Assembly: GCA_022712315.1 (NCBI GenBank)
Contig: JALAGS010000170.1
Span: forward strand, 1-64,000
Reading direction: 5' to 3'
Length of the DNA stretch: 64,000 nt
Source of the DNA: Sphingobacterium sp.
GTDB lineage: Bacteria; Bacteroidota; Bacteroidia; Sphingobacteriales; Sphingobacteriaceae
The position numbers and the translations under genes were made by a program. The number at the start of each line of letters is the position of its first letter. The stretch's first letter is position 1. Positions 18,484-27,300 of the stretch are shown in pieces. The notes beneath the pieces were generated by a model. That model saw nothing but the letters and a program-made list of their open reading frames with translations. It had not been told where the DNA came from and ran no database searches.

Positions 18484-18855
18484 ATGGCGACAACTGCACA
18501 TCAACCGTATCTGATCAGACAAGTGGATCTTTCTGATTTAGCGCTTATCAAAGAAATACAAAACAAAAAGCAGGTGGATACAGCACGCATAAGCATGCCT
18601 TTCCTGGTGCTCGACCAAGGCAATCAATTAAAAGCCTTTTCGTCTGTAATACTCTGCAAAAAGAATTTACTGTCGGTCGAAATGACCTACGACGGTCCTA
18701 TTTCGGATATGCTTTCCAACGTATTTATGGACAAAGCGCAATCCTTCTTTGAGCAGCAGTTGATGGACCTATTTGGTTCGGAAGAATCGCTCATAAAAGG
18801 AATCCGCCGATATAATAACTGGTTAAATCAAAACAGAAACAGTAAATTAGCATAA
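18484..18855 (+). CDS. Small protein coupled to a MocR regulator, function unknown
   Basis: A 123-residue soluble protein with no recognised domain. It has a beta-rich first half (PFLVLDQGNQLKAFSSVILCKKNLLSVEM) and an amphipathic C-terminal helical part (DKAQSFFEQQLMDLFGSEESL), and no signal peptide or membrane segment. It precedes the MocR-type regulator with only 2 bp between stop and start, so translation is probably coupled and the two products may act together, for instance as an effector-binding partner or a small enzyme; this is inference from position only. Confidence 0.65.
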   Translation: MATTAHQPYLIRQVDLSDLALIKEIQNKKQVDTARISMPFLVLDQGNQLKAFSSVILCKKNLLSVEMTYDGPISDMLSNVFMDKAQSFFEQQLMDLFGSEESLIKGIRRYNNWLNQNRNSKLA

Positions 18856-18857
18856 GG

Positions 18858-20273
18858 ATGGAACAGCAACTGTTATATAAAAAAATAGCCAATATTGTCG
18901 AGAACCAGATCAAAAATGGTTCCTTGGTCTATGGCGATCGTTTACCTTCTGTCCGCAGCGCTCAGAAATTATACAATGTAAGTTTAAATACGGCAAAAAG
19001 TGCCTATATGGAACTAGAGAGTCGATCGCTCATTGAATCACGCCCCAAATCAGGCTATTTCGTTAGCCGATCCGGGCTTCGTCGGATGGCTATCCCGTCC
19101 ATTTCTACCTTCAAAATCGACGAAAAGAAACAAGATCCCGCGGCATTGATCGATAAAGTTTTCCACTCCCTGGAAGACAAGGAAATTACACGCTTTTCAC
19201 TGGGTTTACCCAGTGCATCATTACTTCCGATTCAGAAACTCAATCGATGCATTATAGAGTCGGTTCATGAGCTGCATGATTACGGTGATCAATATGGACA
19301 GGTACAGGGAAGTCCGAGCTTACGGAAAGAAATTGCCAAATGGTCATTGGTACTTGAGGGAAAAATAAGTGACGAGGATCTTATTATCACGTCGGGCGCC
19401 ATGAATGCCATCTACAGCTGCCTTCGTGCCGTCACTAAACCCGGTGACACCATAGCGGTAGAAAGCCCCCTTTACTTTGGCTTTATTCAGGCTTTTCAAC
19501 TACTGGGCCTCAAAACCATTGAGATTCCGACCCACCCTATTACGGGAATTGAATTGGATGCCCTGAAAAAAGTTATTCATAAAATTGATGTCTGTTGTTT
19601 TGTCACCAACTTTAGCAATCCATTGGGCGCACTCATGCCTGAGGAGCACAAGAAAGAGCTTGTCAAACTGCTCGCACACCACCATATTCCATTGATCGAA
19701 GATGACCTGTATGGGAATATCTATTTCGGTGCATCACGCCCCAAACCCTGCAAATATTTCGATGAGGAAGGGCTGGTGATGTGGTGTGGATCGTTTACCA
19801 AAGTATTAGCCCCAAGTTTTCGGCTCGGTTGGGTTGAGCCCGGGCAATACAAGGATAAGATCCTAAAACAAAAGCTCATACAAACGATTTCGCAGCCTGC
19901 AATTTACCAGGAAGCTGTTTCCAAATTCTTACAGATCGGCCGGTACGACCATCACCTCAATAGCTTCAGAAAAAAACTGTACAGCAATTATGTCAATTTC
20001 AGAAATAGCATTGAGGCCCATTTTCCGGAAAATACCAAAATGTCGCAGCCCGAAGGTGGCTTTGTACTTTGGTTAGAGCTGGACAAAAAGATAGACTCAA
20101 CGGTGCTCTACGATTATGCGCTCAGGCAAAAGTTGAGTTTTGCACCGGGAAGGATGTTTACACAGCACGATCAGTTTAAGAACTGTATTCGGCTCAACTA
20201 TGCAGTGGACTGGAACGAAAAGACAGCACAGGATCTGATGCGCCTCGGCCGATTTTTTAAGGCTGTATTGTAA
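18858..20273 (+). CDS. MocR-type transcription regulator (GntR HTH fused to PLP aminotransferase domain)
   Basis: A 471-residue regulator. Residues 1-72 are the GntR winged helix (LPSVRSAQKLYNVSLNTAKS, RPKSGYFVS); residues 95-471 are a fold-type I aminotransferase domain that binds pyridoxal 5'-phosphate through Lys315 in SFTKVLAPSFRLGW. The conserved GLPSASLLP and DDLYGNIYFG stretches are also present. MocR proteins sense PLP or amino-compound aldimines and control vitamin B6, GABA, taurine or antibiotic-related genes; the target here is not visible, although the 123-residue gene coupled upstream is a candidate co-player. It is followed by a hairpin at 20389-20419. Confidence 0.93.
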   Translation: MEQQLLYKKIANIVENQIKNGSLVYGDRLPSVRSAQKLYNVSLNTAKSAYMELESRSLIESRPKSGYFVSRSGLRRMAIPSISTFKIDEKKQDPAALIDKVFHSLEDKEITRFSLGLPSASLLPIQKLNRCIIESVHELHDYGDQYGQVQGSPSLRKEIAKWSLVLEGKISDEDLIITSGAMNAIYSCLRAVTKPGDTIAVESPLYFGFIQAFQLLGLKTIEIPTHPITGIELDALKKVIHKIDVCCFVTNFSNPLGALMPEEHKKELVKLLAHHHIPLIEDDLYGNIYFGASRPKPCKYFDEEGLVMWCGSFTKVLAPSFRLGWVEPGQYKDKILKQKLIQTISQPAIYQEAVSKFLQIGRYDHHLNSFRKKLYSNYVNFRNSIEAHFPENTKMSQPEGGFVLWLELDKKIDSTVLYDYALRQKLSFAPGRMFTQHDQFKNCIRLNYAVDWNEKTAQDLMRLGRFFKAVL

Positions 20274-20388
20274 GAGGAAATTTCCGCGATCATCAGTATG
20301 GTATCCTTGAATAAGAATTGCTCTGCGCCATGAGGCGTTGTCTACCAGGATCTGACCTTAAAGGTATTTAAGCCGTACCCTATAAACG

Positions 20389-20419
20389 TTCCAAGGGCAC
20401 CTTGTGAGTACCCTTGGAA
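20389..20419. terminator. Hairpin between convergent genes
   Basis: TTCCAAGGG at 20389-20397 pairs with CCCTTGGAA at 20411-20419, 13-nt loop. There is no good T tract on either side, so its terminator role for the MocR gene and the PepSY gene is only likely. Confidence 0.5.
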
Positions 20420-20465
20420 TTAAAAAACAAAGTGTATTCACTTCGCAGAGAGAAAAGAATCTTTG

Positions 20466-22109
20466 TTAACGAATCGTCTCAAAGAATTTTTTAGTCTTGT
20501 TATAGGCGATTACACCAATTATACCGATCATCAGCCATAAAAAGTCGACGACAAAAATATCCCGCTGTCCATTGCGGAAGGTATCCCAGATCCAGTTACC
20601 AGTCATAAAACCATTGACAAGTGGAATAAAAAATGCCAATATGCTTCCAACCAGCAATGTTTCGCGATTGGTTCTGCGTATGCTTCTCCGGATAATGTAA
20701 TACAGTGAAAATAGGAGCCAGCTATAGAAATAAACGCGGTATATAAAATCCTGATTGACCACTGGACTCAATTTAATCGCAATGAAAGTCAATGCAGTGA
20801 CAGGTAACATCGTCAAACATATTGCCGTGAAAATATTGGCCGCCCAGAAATTGAATTTTCGTTTTCGTGGAATTACGTTGTTTTTGTCACGCGCTACTAA
20901 CCAGATCAATATACCCGAAATAATAACCAGACAGCCCATAACCCCCAAGATAAAGTACACCATCTTAAGCGGGTAACCGCCATAATCGCCATAATGCAAC
21001 CGGTATATAATGCTGCGTACCCCATCTGCATAGCTAGCATCGTTAACCGGTGATTTTTCGGCAACAACTTTATTATCGGCAGCTCGCACAGACAGCAACC
21101 CAGATCCAGCAAAGCTTTTGTTAAAATGCGGCTCCAGTTCCATAACAACGTGCATGTTGGAGTCTGCGTAGTTTTTGATCGTAATACGCTGAAAATCGGC
21201 TTCCGGCCATTTGTGTTTTGCCAGATCTAAAAATGGCGCGATCGCAATCGCTTTCTTTAAAGGTTTATAGGTATAGGGAAAATCGGTTGCGGCACTCACA
21301 CCGATATCCTGATACATTTTTTGCTGATCACCATCATACAACAACTTGCTCAGCGGCAAAGCGAGTACTGAATTGATGATCAAGAACGTACCTGTTACCG
21401 CGAAGATAAATTGAAACGGAAAACCAATGACGCCCAATGCGGTGTGCATATCGGTCCATACCGTTTTCCATTTACTAAAGGGTCTGAACACAAAGAAATT
21501 TGAGACGATCTTATCCCAATGCAGCAATAACCCCGTAATAAGAGCAAATAGGAAAATAAAAGCAGTGATTCCTGCAATAAGATAACCAAATGGAGCTATT
21601 CCTACCCGTATTGGCACCTGATTGAGCTGCGCCAGAAAATGTAAACGAAACAAGAATTCTCCCATATCGTAATTCTGCACATAGTCTCCCGGCTTTTTAT
21701 TTGCAAAATTGTAGGTAAAGTTTTTCGAGTCATCATTGCCGCCTCTTCTGCGGCTATTCTTTTTTGCCGTTTTCTGCTCTGGCGTTACCTTGGCCAGATT
21801 TTCCTTATTTAAGATACTATCATTAGATGCACTCAGGCCTACGTAAGCCGCGGTCTCTTCCCGGTGCATATAAAAGGTAATATCGCGTCCATGCAAATTT
21901 GTTTGTCCTCTGAGTGAGTCGAGCAAATGATCAACGTTTTTATGATCTTCGCGATAGGTCTTATACGACGTGTTATTCTGCCAGGCAGCGATTTCGTTTC
22001 TAAAAAATGCAAATGATCCCGCAAAAAATATCACATAGAGGATGGCGCAGATGATAATGCCGCTAATGGTATGTGTATTGAAGTAAATATTATAATTTCG
22101 GTTATTCAT
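20466..22109 (-). CDS. PepSY-associated transmembrane protein of the iron operon
   Basis: A 547-residue inner-membrane protein of the PepSY_TM group, which in iron-uptake clusters is thought to reduce or handle ferric siderophores (e.g. as a flavin/heme-linked reductase). The first membrane helix is at about 14-35 (TISGIIICAILYVIFFAGSFAFF), with a long periplasmic loop, a second helix pair at about 175-200, a further PepSY-bearing loop, and a C-terminal helix bundle (about 380-540). Conserved His residues in the helices (HTHTISG at the start, HTALGVIGFPFQF) are the kind that could bind heme. It is the last gene of the five-gene minus-strand unit, 6 bp after the preceding stop. Confidence 0.85.
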   Translation of the reverse strand: MNNRNYNIYFNTHTISGIIICAILYVIFFAGSFAFFRNEIAAWQNNTSYKTYREDHKNVDHLLDSLRGQTNLHGRDITFYMHREETAAYVGLSASNDSILNKENLAKVTPEQKTAKKNSRRRGGNDDSKNFTYNFANKKPGDYVQNYDMGEFLFRLHFLAQLNQVPIRVGIAPFGYLIAGITAFIFLFALITGLLLHWDKIVSNFFVFRPFSKWKTVWTDMHTALGVIGFPFQFIFAVTGTFLIINSVLALPLSKLLYDGDQQKMYQDIGVSAATDFPYTYKPLKKAIAIAPFLDLAKHKWPEADFQRITIKNYADSNMHVVMELEPHFNKSFAGSGLLSVRAADNKVVAEKSPVNDASYADGVRSIIYRLHYGDYGGYPLKMVYFILGVMGCLVIISGILIWLVARDKNNVIPRKRKFNFWAANIFTAICLTMLPVTALTFIAIKLSPVVNQDFIYRVYFYSWLLFSLYYIIRRSIRRTNRETLLVGSILAFFIPLVNGFMTGNWIWDTFRNGQRDIFVVDFLWLMIGIIGVIAYNKTKKFFETIR

Positions 22110-22115
22110 GATGAC

Positions 22116-22394
22116 TTACAGTTTGAAGAAATAGGGCAGGGAGAAAAGGACAGCCAACACTAAATATATCCCCCATATTTTCCATCCACTCTTAGCAAGA
22201 AAGGCCAACAAGAGCAGTACTGCCCATAGAAGATAGCCCGTGAAGCAAGCCGTGGCAACAACATCCTTTTTCTCAAAAATATGAGTGACCAAAACGTGGA
22301 AAGAGATCATGACGACATAACCACCGATAAATCCGGCTGTAATTTTCAGGAATCGCTGAAAGGGCGTACTGAGGTATTTTTTATTAGCAGGCAT
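22116..22394 (-). CDS. Small membrane protein, DUF3649-like, of the iron operon
   Basis: A 92-residue protein with three hydrophobic helices (about 15-35, 45-63 and 70-88). The GGYVVMI stretch in the first helix, the length and the place directly before a PepSY gene fit the DUF3649 small iron-transport-associated proteins; this is assignment by pattern and context and is not certain. It starts 10 bp after the stop of the 110-residue gene, so it is cotranscribed. Its role in iron uptake is unknown. Confidence 0.7.
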   Translation of the reverse strand: MPANKKYLSTPFQRFLKITAGFIGGYVVMISFHVLVTHIFEKKDVVATACFTGYLLWAVLLLLAFLAKSGWKIWGIYLVLAVLFSLPYFFKL

Positions 22395-22404
22395 ATTTAA
22401 TCGG

Positions 22405-22737
22405 TTAAGAAATCAATAATTCAACACAAAGGCTAAATACATACAATCCCATAATTGGGTATAATTTGAAATAGCGATAAGGATTTAATAAGACCACAAG
22501 ACACATCATGCACATGAAATAGGCAAAAAAAGCAAAAAAACCTGCTCCAAAGCCTTGCAGATAAAGAACAGCTATAAATGGAAAGATCAATAGCAGCATG
22601 CTCAATGTGCGCACAAACGAAGTTTGTGCGCACAATTTTTCGAGCCATTGTGGTCTAGGGCCAAACTTCACCTTTTTACTTGTATTGTAAAAAAGATAGC
22701 TCCCCAAAAGTATAACTATTAACAGTGTACTATACAT
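22405..22737 (-). CDS. Small membrane protein, DUF3325-like, of the iron operon
   Basis: A 110-residue protein with hydrophobic segments at about 2-16, 42-62, 64-84 and 90-108 and a short charged loop (KKVKFGPRPQWLEKL). Size, topology and its place between the siderophore receptor and a DUF3649/PepSY pair fit the DUF3325 family of proteobacterial iron clusters, but sequence identity is not obvious to me. It is 29 bp downstream of the receptor stop. Confidence 0.68.
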   Translation of the reverse strand: MYSTLLIVILLGSYLFYNTSKKVKFGPRPQWLEKLCAQTSFVRTLSMLLLIFPFIAVLYLQGFGAGFFAFFAYFMCMMCLVVLLNPYRYFKLYPIMGLYVFSLCVELLIS

Positions 22738-22766
22738 CGATTCTATAATTTATCTCGATCGGTCCG

Positions 22767-25184
22767 TTAAAATTTATAGGTAACTCCCATGCGGAAATTA
22801 CGTCTGGCTTCGACGATATAGGAATAATAATCCACACCACCGAGCTTCTGAACTGCCGCACTTGCTTTGGAGATCGATCCAGCAGTCAGCAATTTGCGGT
22901 TGTCCAACACATTATTGATTACGACCGAAATGGCATACTTCCCTTTTTGATAGCTGATACCTGCATCGGTACGCAGATAATTCTTGAAATTACTTTCTTT
23001 TGTTGTCCCAACTGCACGGTCAAACATTCCCTGAACACTTCCCATAAAGCCAAGTCCACGCACTTTCCCATCCTGAATACGATAGGATACAAATGCATTG
23101 GCTGTATGTTTGGCCGTATTCGGAGTGATATTACCTATATTTTCTTCTTTGGTATCTTTGGAGATCTTCGAATCTGTCAAGGCATAATTTGCATTCACAT
23201 TCAGCCCCTTAATAATTTCACCGGTGACATCAAATTCGATACCCTTGCTTCTGGTTTCTCCCAATTGGGTCTGGAATGACACACCATTAACGACGTGGCT
23301 CGGATCGGGGTCAGCTACCAGCGCATTTTTACGGGCAATAGTGTAGGCACTTAACGTGGAGATCCATTTTCCACCCATCCACTCTTTCTTAACACCTGCT
23401 TCTAAATCATTTCCGCGTATTGGTTTGAAAGCATTACCTTCCCAGTCGGTACCAGCGACAGGAACAAAAGATTGATCAAACAAGCCATATACACTCATGG
23501 ATTTATCGATCGAATAGCTCAACCCTACCCTCGGCGTAAATGCTTTATCGGTTCTGTCAGCTACAGACGTTTTTCCTATGGTCTCATTAATTGTATAGCG
23601 TAAGCCAAGCGATAAACGCAATTTCTCTTCCAGGAACGCCAATTCATCGTGCGCGTAGAATGACATATAGTTTGTTGAAGTCACGTAGTTGCTACCGCCC
23701 GCACGGACCTTTACACTCTGCGAACGATCCAGCGTAGGGAATACACTGCCTGGAATACCGTATTTAGGATCATATACGTTGAGCGGAGCTGAAGGAATCG
23801 AATCTAAAATCGTTCTAAAATCGCCCCAGAACTTCTTATTACCATAGTCGGCTCCCACCAAAATCCGATGACGAACGCTTCCGGTATATTCTTCTCCGTT
23901 TAAAGAAACCTGACCAAAACTATTTTCACCATGTTCGTCGGCAATACTGTAATAACGTGGCATATCGCCATTGGCTTTCATGTAATTCAGCCATGTACTG
24001 GTGGCTTTCATATCAAAATTGAAATAGGCCATCTGTGCATGCAATTTCCAGTTTTCGTTTAGTTTGCGGTCCAGGTAAATATAGGCACTATGGTCTTTTA
24101 GCTTTCCGGGCTCCATGGAGGGATCACCATAGAAGAAGTCATTGGCAATACCCGGATCGGCAAATCCTTTGGGTGAGAACGTATAATTACCATTTGACAG
24201 GTAGGTAGACCCTTGGTAGGTGTATTCAAATGTTAAGTTCGTCAAAGAATCTACTTTATAGGTAACCACTGGCGCTATAACAAGCCGGTTACTGTAATTA
24301 TATTTTGTAAAAAAATCTTTTTGTTGTCCGGCCACATTCAGACGGTAAAGCAGTTTGCCATCTTTGCGCAATTTACCATCCAGATCAACGGCAGCGCGAT
24401 AGGTACTGAAGCTCCCTGTATTCAGGGTAACAGATCCCTTGGTATTTCCGGTAGGTTTTTTTGTTACCACATTATAAAAGCCGCCAGGTTCGCCATTGGC
24501 AAGCATAAAACCGGCGGGTCCTTTTACAAATTCGATCCGTTCGATCATACTTGCATCTTCGGCTGTAGGCCCCCAAGAAGCTTCGATGTTCATCCCATTA
24601 CGGAACGCGGGGATCTTAGAGCCACGCATACGGATATTGGCATATTGGTTGTCCCAATGGCCCTGACGTGTTGCACCACTAACATTACGCGTAATACCAT
24701 CAACAATGTCGAAAACCTGTTGATCTGCCATTAAATCGGAAGAAATAACCTGTATATTTTGAGGCAGCTCTAAGATTGGTGTCTTAAGTCGTAACGATCC
24801 GGAGATACTGTCAAACTTATAGTGCTCATAGTATTTACCATAAACCGCAACTTCGTCGATAGCTTGCGATTGGTCTTTCAAGATGATGGGACCAAGGTTT
24901 GTCGTTTCATCTGTTACGTTCACTTCCATCGTATGCTTACCGTAACCGATCGCTTTAATCTCGATATGATAGGTTTTGGATGAAAGCTTATGAAAAGCGA
25001 AATGCCCCTCACTATCTGTGCTGGTGGTCACACCCGTATTGCTTAATTTTACTGTCGCCCCTGTGATAGGTTCGGATTTTTCATTGATAAGAATTCCTTC
25101 AATGACTTTGTTCGTCTGTGCTTGTGCAACAGAAAAGACCGAACTAATCATAGGAATAGCTAGAAAGGATAAAGTTTTATTCAT
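22767..25184 (-). CDS. TonB-dependent siderophore receptor (FhuA-like) with regulatory-like N-terminal domain
   Basis: An 805-residue outer-membrane transporter for ferric siderophores. Signal peptide about 1-24 (SVAQAQ), a carboxypeptidase-regulatory-like domain (about 27-110), plug (about 130-250: ILELPQNIQVISSDLM, RGSKIPAFRNGM, ERIEFVKGPAGFMLANGEPG), then a 22-strand-type barrel ending in KF. The plug motifs are those of hydroxamate siderophore receptors. The open frame runs on to 25433, but that extension would overlap the upstream gene and bears no signal; ATG at 25184 (MNKTLSFLA) is the start. It is second in the iron operon, 121 bp behind the DUF4198 gene. Confidence 0.93.
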   Translation of the reverse strand: MNKTLSFLAIPMISSVFSVAQAQTNKVIEGILINEKSEPITGATVKLSNTGVTTSTDSEGHFAFHKLSSKTYHIEIKAIGYGKHTMEVNVTDETTNLGPIILKDQSQAIDEVAVYGKYYEHYKFDSISGSLRLKTPILELPQNIQVISSDLMADQQVFDIVDGITRNVSGATRQGHWDNQYANIRMRGSKIPAFRNGMNIEASWGPTAEDASMIERIEFVKGPAGFMLANGEPGGFYNVVTKKPTGNTKGSVTLNTGSFSTYRAAVDLDGKLRKDGKLLYRLNVAGQQKDFFTKYNYSNRLVIAPVVTYKVDSLTNLTFEYTYQGSTYLSNGNYTFSPKGFADPGIANDFFYGDPSMEPGKLKDHSAYIYLDRKLNENWKLHAQMAYFNFDMKATSTWLNYMKANGDMPRYYSIADEHGENSFGQVSLNGEEYTGSVRHRILVGADYGNKKFWGDFRTILDSIPSAPLNVYDPKYGIPGSVFPTLDRSQSVKVRAGGSNYVTSTNYMSFYAHDELAFLEEKLRLSLGLRYTINETIGKTSVADRTDKAFTPRVGLSYSIDKSMSVYGLFDQSFVPVAGTDWEGNAFKPIRGNDLEAGVKKEWMGGKWISTLSAYTIARKNALVADPDPSHVVNGVSFQTQLGETRSKGIEFDVTGEIIKGLNVNANYALTDSKISKDTKEENIGNITPNTAKHTANAFVSYRIQDGKVRGLGFMGSVQGMFDRAVGTTKESNFKNYLRTDAGISYQKGKYAISVVINNVLDNRKLLTAGSISKASAAVQKLGGVDYYSYIVEARRNFRMGVTYKF

Positions 25185-25305
25185 GAATGTAGTATGGTAG
25201 ATGTTGTTATAGTAGATACCGCTTAGATATTCTTTTTTTGTAAGGACCCATTGGTGTTTCCATCGTTTCAGATAGATCCTTATGCTGTCTGCGCTATAGC
25301 TGCGA

Positions 25306-26022
25306 TTATTTGACGGTAATGAAAGTTGTACTTCCCTGCCATGCCGAAGCATAGGCTTTCCCTTCATGTTCACCTGCAGTTTCAGCAAACGTACTTGCTT
25401 CCAAGACGTATGGACCAGCGCATATTGCGTCAAATGTCAGGATGCCATGCTCGTCCGCAACAAACTCTTTTCCCCAACCGGTAGTCGAAAAAACAGAAAC
25501 TTTGGCCTGTGGAACAGCTTTGCCGAAGCTGGTGATCTTTGCTTGTATACGTTGCCCCTTTTTTGCGTTAGCCGCACCAAGCAACTCAATTTGCAATGGG
25601 CTTTTTACATTTTTATAATCGAGTGTTGCAGACTTTCCTACGATAACAGGCACTAAGGAAGAAAATTCATATTTCGTTTTACCGCCTAGATCTTTAGGTG
25701 CTTTAACAATGGATAGGAAATAGGTTCCGGCTGCTGTAGGTTGGAATGAAGCGCTAAAGTGATCGCCTTGATTCGTCAATTGAAGCTTGACGGGTTCCTG
25801 TCCCGGGGCATGTAACATTAATGAGAAGTCCTTCACGTCGGAGTACCATTTGTCGACCTGATCTCTTTCATTCGTTGCAAACTCGCCGTAATATACCTTG
25901 ACTTCATGGGATTGGTTTAACGTTCCATAAGAAGATGATTCAATCCAAAGGGCATGGGCATGACTAGTATGACTACACAGTAATACCGTAAGAAATGTGA
26001 AAAATGAAATTAAAATTTTCAT
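25306..26022 (-). CDS. DUF4198 periplasmic metal-handling protein, first gene of the iron operon
   Basis: A 238-residue exported protein. The signal peptide is about 1-22; the mature protein would begin HALWIES, the hallmark of DUF4198/NikM-like proteins in which the N-terminal His region can bind a metal. Two beta-sandwich parts follow (about 25-130, and a carboxypeptidase-regulatory-like part about 145-238 with FGKAVPQAKVSVFSTTGW). Role: probably a periplasmic partner of the siderophore receptor, an inference from the operon. It follows a consensus promoter at 26310-26339 and a 280-nt leader with three hairpins. Confidence 0.83.
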   Translation of the reverse strand: MKILISFFTFLTVLLCSHTSHAHALWIESSSYGTLNQSHEVKVYYGEFATNERDQVDKWYSDVKDFSLMLHAPGQEPVKLQLTNQGDHFSASFQPTAAGTYFLSIVKAPKDLGGKTKYEFSSLVPVIVGKSATLDYKNVKSPLQIELLGAANAKKGQRIQAKITSFGKAVPQAKVSVFSTTGWGKEFVADEHGILTFDAICAGPYVLEASTFAETAGEHEGKAYASAWQGSTTFITVK

Positions 26023-26093
26023 AATATGTTGATTGATGTTTAGTTTTCTTCAACTTATTATGGGAGAATTTGCAGGTGTTGCATATGCTTAAC

Positions 26094-26118
26094 AACGAAT
26101 AAAATAATAAAATTCGTT
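26094..26118. repeat. Palindrome in the leader of the iron operon
   Basis: AACGAAT (26094-26100) and ATTCGTT (26112-26118) are inverted around an 11-bp AT spacer, 72-96 bp upstream of the DUF4198 start. It could be an operator or a weak hairpin. Confidence 0.35.
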
Positions 26119-26154
26119 ATCTTGCAAGTTCTTCCATATCGTATATCGGGAGTA

Positions 26155-26244
26155 ACTGACACAGCATGCTGTTTCAGTCATCTACATGCAGTTGCCGCTG
26201 TATGTAGATTTACGCCATGTAATAGATTGCCGTCTATTGCATGG
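26155..26244 (-). promoter_or_regulatory. Structured leader: three consecutive hairpins upstream of the iron operon
   Basis: Hairpins at 26155-26178 (imperfect palindrome around GCATGC), 26181-26208 (11-bp stem) and 26215-26244 (12-bp stem), each of the last two with one G-T pair. The loops of the last two are the same hexamer, CGGCAA on the minus strand. The predicted transcription start is about 26302, so all three lie in the leader RNA of the operon. On the plus strand the last stem is followed by TGTTTTTTG, so a plus-strand terminator is an alternative reading. The remainder of the 389-bp gap (26023-26411) holds the promoter and the palindrome. Confidence 0.55.
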
Positions 26245-26309
26245 TGTTTTTTGTTCATCATCGTCCAAATAAGTAAATCAAATATTATTTAGACTGATTA
26301 AAAACAAAG

Positions 26310-26339
26310 CAAATATAACAGGAAATCTTTTTAAATCAA
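26310..26339 (-). promoter_or_regulatory. Promoter of the iron operon
   Basis: On the minus strand TTG at 26339-26337, a 19-bp spacer and TATATTTG followed by C (26317-26309) match the Bacteroidota consensus. It predicts a leader of about 280 nt. Confidence 0.65.
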
Positions 26340-26411
26340 CTAATTTTTTCATTTTACAGTATTCTTACGCTTTTATGGAAGAAATACATCGAATAGAAAG
26401 AGTGTTGTAAG

Positions 26412-27224
26412 TTAGGAAGAGAGTGCAGAAGCAACGGAAAAAGGCACTACATGCTCCGTGAGGACATGCATTAGATCGAATAATTCCGTTTCTTGGTAAC
26501 GTGTCGCTACATGAAGCTGGATGCGTTCACAGTGTGGCTCGAATGTTTGCTGTACCAGATCGACCGTATTATTTTCACCGGAGAGGTGAGTCAGAATAAG
26601 ATGTTTAAGACGATCGGTTTTATAGGCGTTAAACAGTTCAACAGCCATGCGATTTGAAAGATGCCCCCAACCGCTACTGATCCTATTTTTCAGAAAATAG
26701 GAGTAGCGTCCTGTGCGCAGCATATCCTCATCATAATTGGATTCTAAGAGTAGTACGTCTGAGTGCTGAATAACCTGTTGTACATTTTCACAAGGGCGTC
26801 CGATGTCTGTAAGTATACCAATATTATACGTTCCATCTGAAACCAGAAAACTACAGGGCTCTTTAGCATCGTGAAATTTGGGAACACCATAGACCTTTAG
26901 TCCTCCAATCTCAACAACTTCATCTGGAGAAATGATATGGACCAAATGGGACGGAAGATGCAATCGGGTACCGTCGTAGCTTCCCTTAGTAATATAAACT
27001 GGTAGATTATATTTTTTAGCAAATACGGATAGGCCTCTGATATGATCAGAATGCTCATGGGTAATGAAAATCGCTTTGATCTGGGTAGGTAAAATACCCA
27101 GGTTATACATCCGGAGGTGGATATGTTTACTGTTGATTCCAGCATCGATCAAAATTGCCGAATCATCTTTAGCAACATAATAACAGTTTCCGTTACTTCC
27201 GGAGGCGATGGCGCAATATTTCAT
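26412..27224 (-). CDS. MBL-fold metallo-hydrolase of the YycJ/WalJ kind
   Basis: A 270-residue cytoplasmic metallo-beta-lactamase-fold hydrolase. The metal site THEHSDHIRG (about 56-65, HxHxDH) and later ligand regions (VPKFHDAKEPCSF, LLESNYD, LTHLSGENN) are present. The N-terminus KYCAIASGSNGNCYYV is the family pattern SGSxGN of YycJ/WalJ, 5'-to-3' exonuclease-like proteins. Length fits. It starts 76 bp downstream of the serine dehydratase stop on the same strand, so cotranscription is possible. Confidence 0.9.
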   Translation of the reverse strand: MKYCAIASGSNGNCYYVAKDDSAILIDAGINSKHIHLRMYNLGILPTQIKAIFITHEHSDHIRGLSVFAKKYNLPVYITKGSYDGTRLHLPSHLVHIISPDEVVEIGGLKVYGVPKFHDAKEPCSFLVSDGTYNIGILTDIGRPCENVQQVIQHSDVLLLESNYDEDMLRTGRYSYFLKNRISSGWGHLSNRMAVELFNAYKTDRLKHLILTHLSGENNTVDLVQQTFEPHCERIQLHVATRYQETELFDLMHVLTEHVVPFSVASALSS

Positions 27225-27300
27225 TCGTGTACGCTATTTATAAGGATATACATGTTTTATCGCTCCAAAGATACAAAAAACAAGAAAACTCAGGCATTCA

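Noticed and set aside
25185..25433. Longer N-terminus of the siderophore receptor
   Set aside because: The extension of 83 codons overlaps the upstream DUF4198 gene, has no signal peptide and precedes a good MNKTLSFLA signal start.
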